A stretch of 64,000 nucleotides of DNA from assembly GCA_029263715.1 (NCBI GenBank), contig JAJUFP010000007.1, positions 1-64,000 of the forward strand, in the 5' to 3' direction. Shown piece after piece: positions 9,312 through 18,423 of the stretch. The DNA comes from Nitrososphaera sp. Lineage in GTDB: Archaea > Thermoproteota > Nitrososphaeria > Nitrososphaerales > Nitrososphaeraceae. Within the stretch, counting starts at the first letter, position 1; each line of letters opens with the position of its first letter. The translations under genes and the position numbers were made by a program. Below the pieces are notes generated by a model. That model was not told where the DNA came from. It did not search any database and was given only the letters and a program-made list of their open reading frames with translations.

Positions 9312-10160
9312 TTATGAAACCTCCGTGCTTTCATCTTCCAGCTCTGCAGACTCGTCGGCTGTGACTTCCTCGCCGGTCTCATCTTCGTCCTCGCTTACCT
9401 TTATTGCTGGTATTCTTTGATGGCAGACCGACACATCTGAAATAGAATGGATTAAAGCAGAACTGTCGTTTACCTTCACTTTGTAAATACCCGGCTTTAC
9501 ATTGGTGTGTTCAAGGCGTCCGTCGTCGTCAGTTACGCCGGTCAACAGTTCTCCGTCAGGCCCTTCTAACTCGTAGGGCACATTTGATAAGACGCTGCTA
9601 TACTCATCATCAAATAACGTTGCAGATAGGGTCTCATTTAAAACCAGGACTATGTTTAGTTTATCGACGTCGCCAAAATTAATGGCCGTCTCTTCCTGAA
9701 GTGCCTCCCTTGAAGCAGTTACCAAAAGAAAACTCTCCGTCAGGTCCTTTGGTGTTATGTACATGTCATACCGTTGTCCAACCAATGCCCTGTTCAAGGC
9801 ATCAGAAGTTCTTGGGCCAACCAGCCCGTCGCTCTTTAAGGGCTTTCCCTCCCAGTCCTTGTTCTTCTCGTCCCTCTGAAACTTGATTATTGCTTGTTCA
9901 GTGTGTTTATCGAACTTGCCATCCACCTCCAGAGGCTTGTTCTCCTCATCAGTGTAACCCAGTACATTGAGCATCTGCTGAAGTGTCTTGACCATATCTT
10001 CCTTATCTCCATCTTGGTTATCGTAATGCATCTTTCCCCTAGCCTCGTTGCCAAGAGGGCCACGTCTCTTGTCTTGAGGAACAGAAGGACAGTTAACCGG
10101 CGCGGATTTATTGCATAACTTCTCTGCAGGAAGGGGCTCTTTATTTACATCTTCAGGCAC
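9312..10160 (-). CDS. Peptidoglycan-binding-domain-like (PG_binding_1) protein with TTR-like region and acidic tail
   Basis: MVKTLQQMLNVLGYTDEENKPLEVDGKFDKHTEQAIIKFQRDE...DGLVGPRTSDALNRAL matches the PG_binding_1 pattern. VPYELEGPDGELLTGVTDDDGRLEHTNVKPGIYKVKV is TTR-like. Confidence 0.75.
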   Translation of the reverse strand: MPEDVNKEPLPAEKLCNKSAPVNCPSVPQDKRRGPLGNEARGKMHYDNQDGDKEDMVKTLQQMLNVLGYTDEENKPLEVDGKFDKHTEQAIIKFQRDEKNKDWEGKPLKSDGLVGPRTSDALNRALVGQRYDMYITPKDLTESFLLVTASREALQEETAINFGDVDKLNIVLVLNETLSATLFDDEYSSVLSNVPYELEGPDGELLTGVTDDDGRLEHTNVKPGIYKVKVNDSSALIHSISDVSVCHQRIPAIKVSEDEDETGEEVTADESAELEDESTEVS

Positions 10161-10365
10161 TTTGCCTACCTGTGCTATTTTACCATGGTTTCATTAAAAG
10201 GATTTACTGAAGGAGGTTGCTGCCTAATTCAATATTGCATACTGTTTCGCGTGATTATCCAACACCGTTTCTGGACAGTCATCGATTGCTGCATGGCTAT
10301 GAAAATCCGATTCCTTCATGGTCTGCCGTGATGCAGATGCTTGCGAAACTATCGATGAAGGATAC

Positions 10366-10521
10366 TTAAGCGCAGCACAGGTTCTTCTTTAGCTGCTTTG
10401 TTCTGTAAAAGATGTTGCAGGTACTGCAGGTCCAAACCGGTTCCTTGCTTGCCACCCAGTAGCCGCCGTCAAAGTACTTCATGTTCAAAACACCACTGCA
10501 CTTTGGGCAGGTAAAGGACAT
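10366..10521 (-). CDS. Small zinc-ribbon protein
   Basis: Manual translation: MSFTCPKCSGVLNMKYFDGGYWVASKEPVWTCSTCNIFYRTKQLKKNLCCA* (51 aa), with two CxxC pairs. Below the length cutoff of the ORF track. Confidence 0.6.
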   Translation of the reverse strand: MSFTCPKCSGVLNMKYFDGGYWVASKEPVWTCSTCNIFYRTKQLKKNLCCA

Positions 10522-10908
10522 AACAAAAAGCGGCTTTTGAAATATATCAATTAATTACAAGGAAAGTTTTGCTGTTATGATATATTGATCGATTTGCAAA
10601 ATAATGTTTTTTTTGAAACTTGATTTCTGTGCAATGTGTTATAGGACCTTTTGGATCTTGTGACTTTGCCAATTTTTTTAAGTCAAGCGCTGCGGTTTGA
10701 AAAGTAAAAAGGAACTTGTTGACTGCTTTTAAGGAATTAATCTCAAAAGTTGGTTCAGCCTTGTAGACAAGACTGGCGCTGCCGCATGGGACAGAAAAAT
10801 TCCTGTCTATTTGCCCGATACACGAATACCTGCAGATGCTATTCGTAGGAGAACAGACCTGGTGTTTTTGCCTAGAATGCTTATTAGCCAGCTTCCCAAC
10901 TTTGGAGT

Positions 10909-11220
10909 ATGGCTACAGAAGTAAAGAATTATCACATACTTGTGTACGGAAGTCCAGAAGGATATCAAACCAACAGAGCGCAGATCACCCTGTACGGAGA
11001 CAACGACAAAGTTCTTGCGTACGTGAGGTTCAACGACCCAGGAATGTTTTTTGAAGCCGACGACATGCTTGGAGACATAATCCGGATGCATCTTCCAACG
11101 GTAATGTTCGAAAATGTGTTGGATGTTCTGCGAAACGAAAAACCTGTCTACATTTACTTTGCGCAGAACAGAGGCTTCCTGTCTACCTCTAAAGAACCGG
11201 TTGGAGAAGCAGAAGCATAA
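10909..11220 (+). CDS. Hypothetical protein
   Basis: 103-aa ORF (MATEVKNYHILVYGSPEGYQTNRAQITLYGD...) with typical coding composition. Confidence 0.6.
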   Translation: MATEVKNYHILVYGSPEGYQTNRAQITLYGDNDKVLAYVRFNDPGMFFEADDMLGDIIRMHLPTVMFENVLDVLRNEKPVYIYFAQNRGFLSTSKEPVGEAEA

Positions 11221-11640
11221 CTACAACGGTCCTGTAGCAGTAGGAAGAACAAAGCCTACCAGTGTGGCTGCTATCCATACTATCACAGCTATGCCAAATG
11301 CCTTGAGCCATCCAATGTCATACAGTCCCCGCAATGCAATCAACCATACAAAACCGCCTATGATTGATGCAAGCCAGCTGTTTCCAAACAGAAAATAGGA
11401 TATCGAATAGACGATAGTACCAATTATGGCAGTTAGAAAGGCTCTCCCTATCCCTTCTTTTTCTCCAAAAAGTTTGGTCACGACATAGATTATGATGGTG
11501 GAGACGATCAGGCTGATGACAAATAGTATTATTGATCCTATTGGACTTGCCCTGACCGTTTGGATACCGATAGGCTGCGCATAAGCCAAAGGTATCAGCG
11601 ACAATAGCAAAACAAGAATCACAGAAACGACAACAAGCAA
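11221..11640 (-). CDS. Hypothetical membrane protein
   Basis: 139-aa ORF with several hydrophobic segments, convergent with the preceding gene. Confidence 0.65.
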   Translation of the reverse strand: MLVVVSVILVLLLSLIPLAYAQPIGIQTVRASPIGSIILFVISLIVSTIIIYVVTKLFGEKEGIGRAFLTAIIGTIVYSISYFLFGNSWLASIIGGFVWLIALRGLYDIGWLKAFGIAVIVWIAATLVGFVLPTATGPL

Positions 11641-11838
11641 TTTTATCTGTAAATTGGCAACAATGGTATTTACATTCCATGTATTATCTGATTGCAGAAA
11701 ACATCAAAAATTGCAATGCATGAAAAAAGCTGCAAAGAGGTAAGACCGTCCAGAAAATATGGTGATGAAACTACCAAATCCGCGTTGAAAACGATTACAC
11801 AGATCTTAAATACGATTTTTGGGATCTTTATAATTGGG

Positions 11839-12636
11839 ATGGCAGCCAGAAGTATCTGGAAGGGTAGCATCTCGTTTGGGCTTGTGAACATTCCCGTGAA
11901 ACTATATTTAGCTACCGAAAACAAAGAGTTCTCATTCAACCAATTGTGCGAGAATGCGCATAGAATCCATTACAAGCGTTGGTGTCCTGTAGAGGACAGA
12001 GAAGTATCGTGGAACGAAATAAAGAAAGGATATGAAATCTCGAAGGACCATTACGTCCTGATAGAAAAGGAGGACCTGGAAAAAATTAAGATAAGGACAA
12101 CAAAGACCATCGACATAACAGAGTTTGTCGAGGCAAAAGACCTGGATCCCGTGTTCATCGAGAAGAGCTACTATGTGGCACCGGACACCAAAACTGTCGA
12201 CAAGGCCTACGTGCTGTTTGTCAGAGTTCTCCACAGTACAAACAAGATTGCTATTGGCAAGGTAGTCTTGAGAGATAAGGAGCACCTCGTCGCCTTGCGG
12301 GCCTACCAAAGAGGCATAATCATGCATCAGTTGTATTATCTAGACGAAATCAAGCCGATGGACGAGATAAAGGGAATTGAATCCACCGATTCGGCAAAAA
12401 TCAAGATAGACGAGCAAGAAATATCGTTGGGTAAAACACTGGTAGAAAACCTGACAGCAGACTCGTTTGACCCTGGCAAGTACTCGGACGCTTACGCTTC
12501 TCAGCTGGAAGAATTGATAAATGCAAAGGCTCAGGGCAAAACGCACGTGATCAAGGAGCCTGAAGCTGAAATAGGCGCAGGCAAAGACCTTCTTGAAGCT
12601 CTCAAGGCAAGCGTGCGCAAAAGCAAGCAAAAGTAA
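11839..12636 (+). CDS. ku: Ku-like DNA end-binding protein (bacterial/archaeal type)
   Basis: MAARSIWKGSISFGLVNIPVKLYLATENKEFSFNQLCENAHRIHYKRWCPVEDREVSWNEIKKGYE matches prokaryotic Ku. The start is placed at the internal ATG because the longer ORF adds an unlikely N-terminus. Confidence 0.93.
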   Translation: MAARSIWKGSISFGLVNIPVKLYLATENKEFSFNQLCENAHRIHYKRWCPVEDREVSWNEIKKGYEISKDHYVLIEKEDLEKIKIRTTKTIDITEFVEAKDLDPVFIEKSYYVAPDTKTVDKAYVLFVRVLHSTNKIAIGKVVLRDKEHLVALRAYQRGIIMHQLYYLDEIKPMDEIKGIESTDSAKIKIDEQEISLGKTLVENLTADSFDPGKYSDAYASQLEELINAKAQGKTHVIKEPEAEIGAGKDLLEALKASVRKSKQK

Positions 12637-12639
12637 GTA

Positions 12640-15348
12640 CTATAGAGAAGATACTTTCTCAAGGAGCTTGGCTACGTCTTGCTTGTCTTGAAGGATATTT
12701 TTCCATGGGTCGCCAGATTTTTTTATGATGTTTGGGACAGTAATCAGCGTGAAATCTGTCGGCAGTACGTCTGCCAAGTCCTTCCACTCTACGGGCATCG
12801 ATACCGTCGCCAAGGCGGTGGGCCTGAGCGAAAATACTGACGCCAGTGTCTTGCCCTTGGCATTTTGATTGTAATCAAAGAATACCTTTCCCTTCCGTTG
12901 AGCAGTGTTCCATTTTATGGTGATGTCGTCAGGTTTTCTTTTGATCATTATTTTTCCTATTACTTCGGCAAAAGCCCTTGTCTGATCATAGGAATAATCC
13001 GGTGTGACAGGCACGAAAACATGCAGCCCTGTCTTTCCTGACGTCTTGACGTACGACTTGATTCCAAGCCTGTCTAGGAGATCTTTGAGGTTGTAAGCCA
13101 CGTCCACGGCCGCCTTGAAGCCTTTGTACTCTTGCTTCTGCTCCTCTCCAGATATGTACGGGTCAAGATCAAAAACGATGAAATCTGGAGTTCCAAGGCC
13201 GCAGCGATCCGATACATTTGAGCGTAGTTTGTTGCTTTCTGCCTCAGCCAGACATGCGTTGTAATCGCGAACCCGGCTGTACCAGGGATGCATCTCTATG
13301 CAACCCAGGTTTGCCAGCCAGAGCAAGGTCTCATGGTTGTTGCAAATGATATGGTTGATGATATCATTTCTGGCTTCTGAGAACACCTGAACTGTTTTGA
13401 CAAAATCAGGAGCGGCCTGGTTCCAATCCTTCTGAAAAAAAGACTTGCCAGAAATGCCGTCAGGATACCTACTAAGCGAGAGGGGCCTGTCCTGCAAGTG
13501 AGGGGCAATATACTTGCTAATCTTCTCGTAGTAACCTATCAGGTCGCGTTTCTTAAGCTCGAGATGTTCTGCCGTGGCGGGCCAGAATACCTTATCCAAG
13601 TTCGTGAGGTTCGATGATTCGGGTTTGACTGTCTTGGGTGGAATTACCTTTTTAGTATCTTTGGGGCTCTCAACGATGCATTCTTTGGGGGATTTATCGT
13701 CCCTAAGTCTGACAAAAATCGGGGCTCGCATTATCTTGTCTCTGGTCCAGCCATTGAATTTTACTTCAACTACCATCTCCGGTTTGACCCAGAACGGTGT
13801 TCTGTTAACGTAAGGAACATGGGCGATAGGGCACTTTTCTGTTCTAAGTTCCTGCAATTTCTGATAAAGTTCTTGAAGCTGACTAAAGCCAAAACCGCTT
13901 CCGGAATGTCCCATAAAGCGAAGCCGGTCACCGTGGTACGCGGCCAGTATGAGAGATCCAAAGTAGCCTTCACGGTTGCCTTCTCCCCTCGTATAACCGA
14001 TGACGACGCAGTCTTGAGTCAGTATTCCTTTTATCTTTAGCCAGTCATCAGACCTTTTGCCTTGCTGATAGCTGCTGTACTTGTATTTTGCCATAATGCC
14101 TTCTAGGCCCATCCTCCGGGTCTGTTCAAAGAGAGCCGTGCCTTTATCTTCGATATAGTCTGAAATGCGGATTCGTTTTGTTTTTCCTATTACATCTGAC
14201 AGAATTCTTCTGCGCTCGATAAAGCTCTTCTCTTCCAAGTTGTTTCCATCCCGGTATAAAATATCAAACACAAAGTAGGTGGCCGGAGAATCGCGTGCCA
14301 GATTTGCGATATCTCTTGAAGAGTCAACATTCATTCTCTGCTGATGCTTCTGGAAGTCCGGTTGACCATTATCGCCAAGCACGACAATCTCTCCATCCAA
14401 GATCACTGAATCGTTGCATTTGATGGCCGAATCTGCCATGTCCATTATCTCAGGATACCGGCGAGTGATTGATGTACCACGTCGGGATCGAAGTTCGTGT
14501 ACGCCCTTTGCCTTGTTCCGAAAGTAAATGCACCGGATACCGTCCCATTTTACTTCAAAGACCCAATCTTTGCTGTCAAAGGGCTTATCAACGGACATTG
14601 CGAGCATGGGCCTTACCGAGCTAGGGAATTCCTTTAGCCGCGTGTTTCCTTCTGGCAATAATCCCTTGGCTGGTTCCAACTGGCGGTTGGTTCTGCCCGT
14701 GAGTACTGATTCAGGCCTGGTTTGAGTTGGGTCTTCGGATGAGGCGAATTCGTCATTGGCCTTTATCAGGAGCCACTGTTTGTCGCCTGACTTTTGATCT
14801 TTCATCTTCAAAAGTGAGAAGGAGCCTTTTACTTTCGTACCATGCAACTCAAACGAAATCTTGCCCTCCTTGAATTGTTGCTCAAGACTATGACTTGTTG
14901 TGTATGTGCCGGTGTCCCAAACGGTGACTGTGCCTGCACCATAGTTCTTTTCTGGGATAACCCCTTCAAACCGGATGTAGTCTAGGGGGTGGTCTTCAGT
15001 TAGAATTGCTAGTCTCTTGACCTGGGGGTTAAGAGAAATCCCCTTTGGAATGGCCCATGACCTCAGGACACCGTTCTCTGTTTCTAGACGAAAATCATAG
15101 TGCAATCTTGTAGCATCATGTTTTTGGATCACAAACCTGTGAGTTCGATTTTCCGATGAATATGTACCACTAGGCCCTTTTGGCTCTGGTGTACTAGAGA
15201 ACTTTCTTTTTCGTCTATATTCGTCCAGCGACAATAGAGAGAATATAAATTTCGTCTTTATCGAACTTAAACCTGCCGCAGGAGGCGTGCTTTTTTGAGA
15301 AACTCGGCTAGCAACCAAGAAGAGGACAAGGAAATTTATTGTACGCAA
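12640..15348 (-). CDS. ligD: Multidomain ATP-dependent DNA ligase D (phosphoesterase-ligase-polymerase)
   Basis: PE domain (HRFVIQKHDATRLHYDFRLETENGVLRSWAIPKG), ligase domain (FEVKWDGIRCIYF), and POL domain (LTNLDKVFWPATAEHLELKKRDLIGYYEKISKYIAPHLQDRPLSLSRYPDGISGKSFFQKD). Start codon is uncertain within the first ~40 codons. Confidence 0.93.
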   Translation of the reverse strand: MRTINFLVLFLVASRVSQKSTPPAAGLSSIKTKFIFSLLSLDEYRRKRKFSSTPEPKGPSGTYSSENRTHRFVIQKHDATRLHYDFRLETENGVLRSWAIPKGISLNPQVKRLAILTEDHPLDYIRFEGVIPEKNYGAGTVTVWDTGTYTTSHSLEQQFKEGKISFELHGTKVKGSFSLLKMKDQKSGDKQWLLIKANDEFASSEDPTQTRPESVLTGRTNRQLEPAKGLLPEGNTRLKEFPSSVRPMLAMSVDKPFDSKDWVFEVKWDGIRCIYFRNKAKGVHELRSRRGTSITRRYPEIMDMADSAIKCNDSVILDGEIVVLGDNGQPDFQKHQQRMNVDSSRDIANLARDSPATYFVFDILYRDGNNLEEKSFIERRRILSDVIGKTKRIRISDYIEDKGTALFEQTRRMGLEGIMAKYKYSSYQQGKRSDDWLKIKGILTQDCVVIGYTRGEGNREGYFGSLILAAYHGDRLRFMGHSGSGFGFSQLQELYQKLQELRTEKCPIAHVPYVNRTPFWVKPEMVVEVKFNGWTRDKIMRAPIFVRLRDDKSPKECIVESPKDTKKVIPPKTVKPESSNLTNLDKVFWPATAEHLELKKRDLIGYYEKISKYIAPHLQDRPLSLSRYPDGISGKSFFQKDWNQAAPDFVKTVQVFSEARNDIINHIICNNHETLLWLANLGCIEMHPWYSRVRDYNACLAEAESNKLRSNVSDRCGLGTPDFIVFDLDPYISGEEQKQEYKGFKAAVDVAYNLKDLLDRLGIKSYVKTSGKTGLHVFVPVTPDYSYDQTRAFAEVIGKIMIKRKPDDITIKWNTAQRKGKVFFDYNQNAKGKTLASVFSLRPTALATVSMPVEWKDLADVLPTDFTLITVPNIIKKSGDPWKNILQDKQDVAKLLEKVSSL

Positions 15349-15502
15349 AAAATCTACCGCTGAGCGTAGACATAAAGTCCGCAGGAAGGATGAAACGGTA
15401 CAAGTTATAATTCGCGAACCATTGTGTGTCAGGGTGAAAAAGCTGCCGGTGTTGATTTTAGTTAATTCATCAACTAGAAATTGCTTTTCCAGAGCTGTTT
15501 AG

Positions 15503-15676
15503 TTACCGCTTTTTCGCTTTTTTCTTTTTAGGAATGCTGTAGCCTTTTTTTCTTGCTTCAGAGTACGCCGCAGCAACAGCTCTTTTCTGTTCCATTCCTT
15601 CTTCAATGTGCTTCTTGATGTGCCTCTGCATAAAACTTCTAGCACTCTTTGTTGTTTTTGCCTTTCCTTTGGGCAT
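15503..15676 (-). CDS. Small basic Lys-rich protein
   Basis: Manual translation: MPKGKAKTTKSARSFMQRHIKKHIEEGMEQKRAVAAAYSEARKKGYSIPKKKKAKKR* (57 aa). Absent from the ORF track. Confidence 0.6.
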   Translation of the reverse strand: MPKGKAKTTKSARSFMQRHIKKHIEEGMEQKRAVAAAYSEARKKGYSIPKKKKAKKR

Positions 15677-15741
15677 TTTACATCAATGTTTAATTGTCAT
15701 TTAATATTCTTAAATATTGTCCATTGAGGTTCCGCTTCACA

Positions 15742-16248
15742 TCACATGCTCTCTTCACGCCTGGCCGCCCAATGAAATGCGTCCTCTGAGCTAAAACGGG
15801 CAGTACAATTGCTGCCATCAAATAGCCTGTACGTGATCTCTAGAGCAAACAAGTCTCCTTTGCTCTTTGGAGTCCACGACCCAGTCCGCTCATAAGTTCT
15901 GGTTCCACCTTCAATCCAGCTGACAGGAATGCTTAGCTCCCCAGTCCATCTATTTGGCCGCCGGCCGTCTTGCATGAGGTTGGCCGAGAGCAAGGTCTGG
16001 CGCTTTAGCCGGCTTGAACCATCTACCTTGTCAAGGTTTTTCTTCTTTGCCTTGTTGACCAGCCTGACTGCAACTGCCTTCACTTTTGCTGCATAAGCGT
16101 CGCCTTTCAACCGGACTGTTAGCATCAGCCTTCCGGATTCAAGCGAGTTGATTGTTTTAGCCGGGGCAGGCTTGCATTTAAAGTCAATAGAATACGGGCA
16201 GGCATCTCTATCATCCGGATCTGGCCCATTCCAGAGTACGTCCCCCAT
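15742..16248 (-). CDS. Hypothetical protein
   Basis: 168-aa ORF. Confidence 0.55.
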   Translation of the reverse strand: MGDVLWNGPDPDDRDACPYSIDFKCKPAPAKTINSLESGRLMLTVRLKGDAYAAKVKAVAVRLVNKAKKKNLDKVDGSSRLKRQTLLSANLMQDGRRPNRWTGELSIPVSWIEGGTRTYERTGSWTPKSKGDLFALEITYRLFDGSNCTARFSSEDAFHWAARREESM

Positions 16249-16297
16249 AGAAAAAGAAATGCTTGTTTGGCTCTTAAACTTTCAAGGTCGACAATTT

Positions 16298-17005
16298 TCA
16301 TGCCTCGCTGCTGTGATGATTCAGAATCCTCTGCCAGCTGCGGCGAAAGATCAAGCCAGGTTCTGTTTCGTCGCGCTTGATGTCCGTGGCATCCTGCTGG
16401 CCCTTTACTATTACTATCCATGTACCAATAACTGAAGAGTTGGCGATCAGCATTTCATCAACGTTATTTTCTAAAACAAGCAGCCGAGTGTGCAAGAGGC
16501 TGATATCGACAACCCTGCCCTTCTGTCCAAATATCGTGATGGTATCGCCTATCCTGAACGGCCTTGTTATTGCAAGGTACATCCCGGCTATGACATTTCC
16601 TATCAGGTTGGCCGCGGAAAAGCCAATGACAAGCCCGGATATTGTAGTCATAGACGCAGCAATTATTGGGTCTTGGATCAGGTACGATATGATAAAGGCG
16701 ATGACAATGATTGCGCCACCAAGCCGCACCAGGGTCTTTATTGAATCGGCTGTCGGTTTAGAGTGAATGAGCGCAAGCCGGTAAAAGATCTTGCTGAGCA
16801 TCTGTATTATGAAATATCCTACAACTGCCACTTCAGCCACCTGAAGGTATACGAGGTACTGGACGGGCAGAAGTGGCTCAAGCACGTACGTGCTAATTAC
16901 AAGGACTGCTGCAAGTACTGCAGCAAGAATCAGGATCCACAGGATGGCGGATTTCTTGACCTTTTGTCGAGAAATTCCTTTCTCCTTACTTTCATGAATT
17001 CCCAA
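16298..17005 (-). CDS. MscS-family mechanosensitive ion channel
   Basis: TTISGLVIGFSAANLIGNVIAGMYLAITRPFRIGDTITIFGQKGRVVDISLLHTRL is a typical MscS pore/beta-domain sequence. Confidence 0.85.
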   Translation of the reverse strand: MGIHESKEKGISRQKVKKSAILWILILAAVLAAVLVISTYVLEPLLPVQYLVYLQVAEVAVVGYFIIQMLSKIFYRLALIHSKPTADSIKTLVRLGGAIIVIAFIISYLIQDPIIAASMTTISGLVIGFSAANLIGNVIAGMYLAITRPFRIGDTITIFGQKGRVVDISLLHTRLLVLENNVDEMLIANSSVIGTWIVIVKGQQDATDIKRDETEPGLIFRRSWQRILNHHSSEA

Positions 17006-17192
17006 AATCCATCATCTGTGAGTACATGACTGGCAAATTCTAAAAGACTTACTATTTCATGCGAGATTAAATGCCAAATCGCCTATCAAGTAGGGGTATG
17101 CGTTACGGATACTGCCGGAGAAAATACTTGTTTCGTGTAGTTGACATCTGGTACTGCATTCTTACCATCCTAGATGTTTCGATTAGATATTT

Positions 17193-17432
17193 TCAAAGTT
17201 CACGCAGCATCATTTTGCATAGGCGAACCTGCTGCTGATAGTAGAGTGCTGAAATGAGATCTCCCTCCTTAATTGCCTTGTCCATCTGCTCAATGCCTTG
17301 TAATTTCATTTTTCGTATATTGGTGTCAAATGTATCCATGACTTTCTTTGGACCTTTGGCTAATTCCTCTTCTAGTCTCTTGCTCAATTCATCATATCTT
17401 TTGTTCTCGTCAGACTTTTCTGACATAATCAT
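17193..17432 (-). CDS. Hypothetical protein
   Basis: 79-aa charged helical ORF. Confidence 0.5.
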   Translation of the reverse strand: MIMSEKSDENKRYDELSKRLEEELAKGPKKVMDTFDTNIRKMKLQGIEQMDKAIKEGDLISALYYQQQVRLCKMMLREL

Positions 17433-17511
17433 TGTTAGAACTTCAAAGATTTAAAGAGATACTGTCTTGGAGCGTGAAAATGCTTACTGGCCAAACGATC
17501 GAACTGCCACA

Positions 17512-17721
17512 CTAACTAATAGTTGCTTTTGCTTCTTCTTCGTATTTCTCGCCGTTTTTGGCGTATGCCGTCTTGTAGTCCTGAAACATTGACTGTTTGA
17601 TGTTATCCGCCAGTTCGTTAAGTTCTACTTTGTCATTCAGATCATTCACTCTTTTTGGGTCAATACCCAGAGACTCCAATTCAGCAATCTCTTTTGATGC
17701 GCTTTTGTTATGGTGTCTCAT
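17512..17721 (-). CDS. Hypothetical protein
   Basis: 69-aa charged helical ORF. Confidence 0.5.
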   Translation of the reverse strand: MRHHNKSASKEIAELESLGIDPKRVNDLNDKVELNELADNIKQSMFQDYKTAYAKNGEKYEEEAKATIS

Positions 17722-18118
17722 ACTTCTTCACTCCGTCATGAATAAGTCCACATAATTAAACAAAAACCTTTTGGTAACGAATGAACTTAGAGTCGCGTCA
17801 GCATATAGACTCAACACAAGGTCCGGTACTGTTGAAATATTACACCTCTTTCACAAAATCGCCAGGATCAGCAGAAACGTCTTTTGTTTCTGATCTTCAC
17901 ATGCCCAAGACGGTTACGCTGGAAGCGCACAGTCCATAACTCATTAAAATAATCATCGCATAATATTACCATGAGAATCATGGATGCTTGTTGCCAGTTA
18001 ATTACTGGTAGTTGGTTTTGGAGTGGGCACGCCCCATTATCTATCATGGCGTGAGGTAGCCATGTGAGTCAAGAATCTAAAATTTTACTGACGCTAATAC
18101 ACGATGGGTGCATTGACT

Positions 18119-18283
18119 ATGAGGATGAAAGAATGTTTACATCAATGCAGAAATTGTGGAATGCTACTTGACTGTGGAAAACTGTGTACAGAAAGATTCC
18201 AGAACGGAAGGATGTGCGAGCTATGCATGATATTTTCACGCCGGCAACTGTTGGTGCAGGAACAGGCTACTATCAGTTCATAG
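18119..18283 (+). CDS. Possible small Cys-rich protein
   Basis: Manual translation: MRMKECLHQCRNCGMLLDCGKLCTERFQNGRMCELCMIFSRRQLLVQEQATISS*, with seven cysteines in the first 36 residues. Confidence 0.35.
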   Translation: MRMKECLHQCRNCGMLLDCGKLCTERFQNGRMCELCMIFSRRQLLVQEQATISS

Positions 18284-18423
18284 TGGATACCCAATGGCCG
18301 CCGATAAACATACGATTCAATACGCCTTGACACTGATATTGCTTGACGGCTCCAAGAATTTAGGTTAGCGAAGGAGCGGAATCTGTATTTGATTACCCCG
18401 CTTCAATTCAGAAGCGCACGGAA

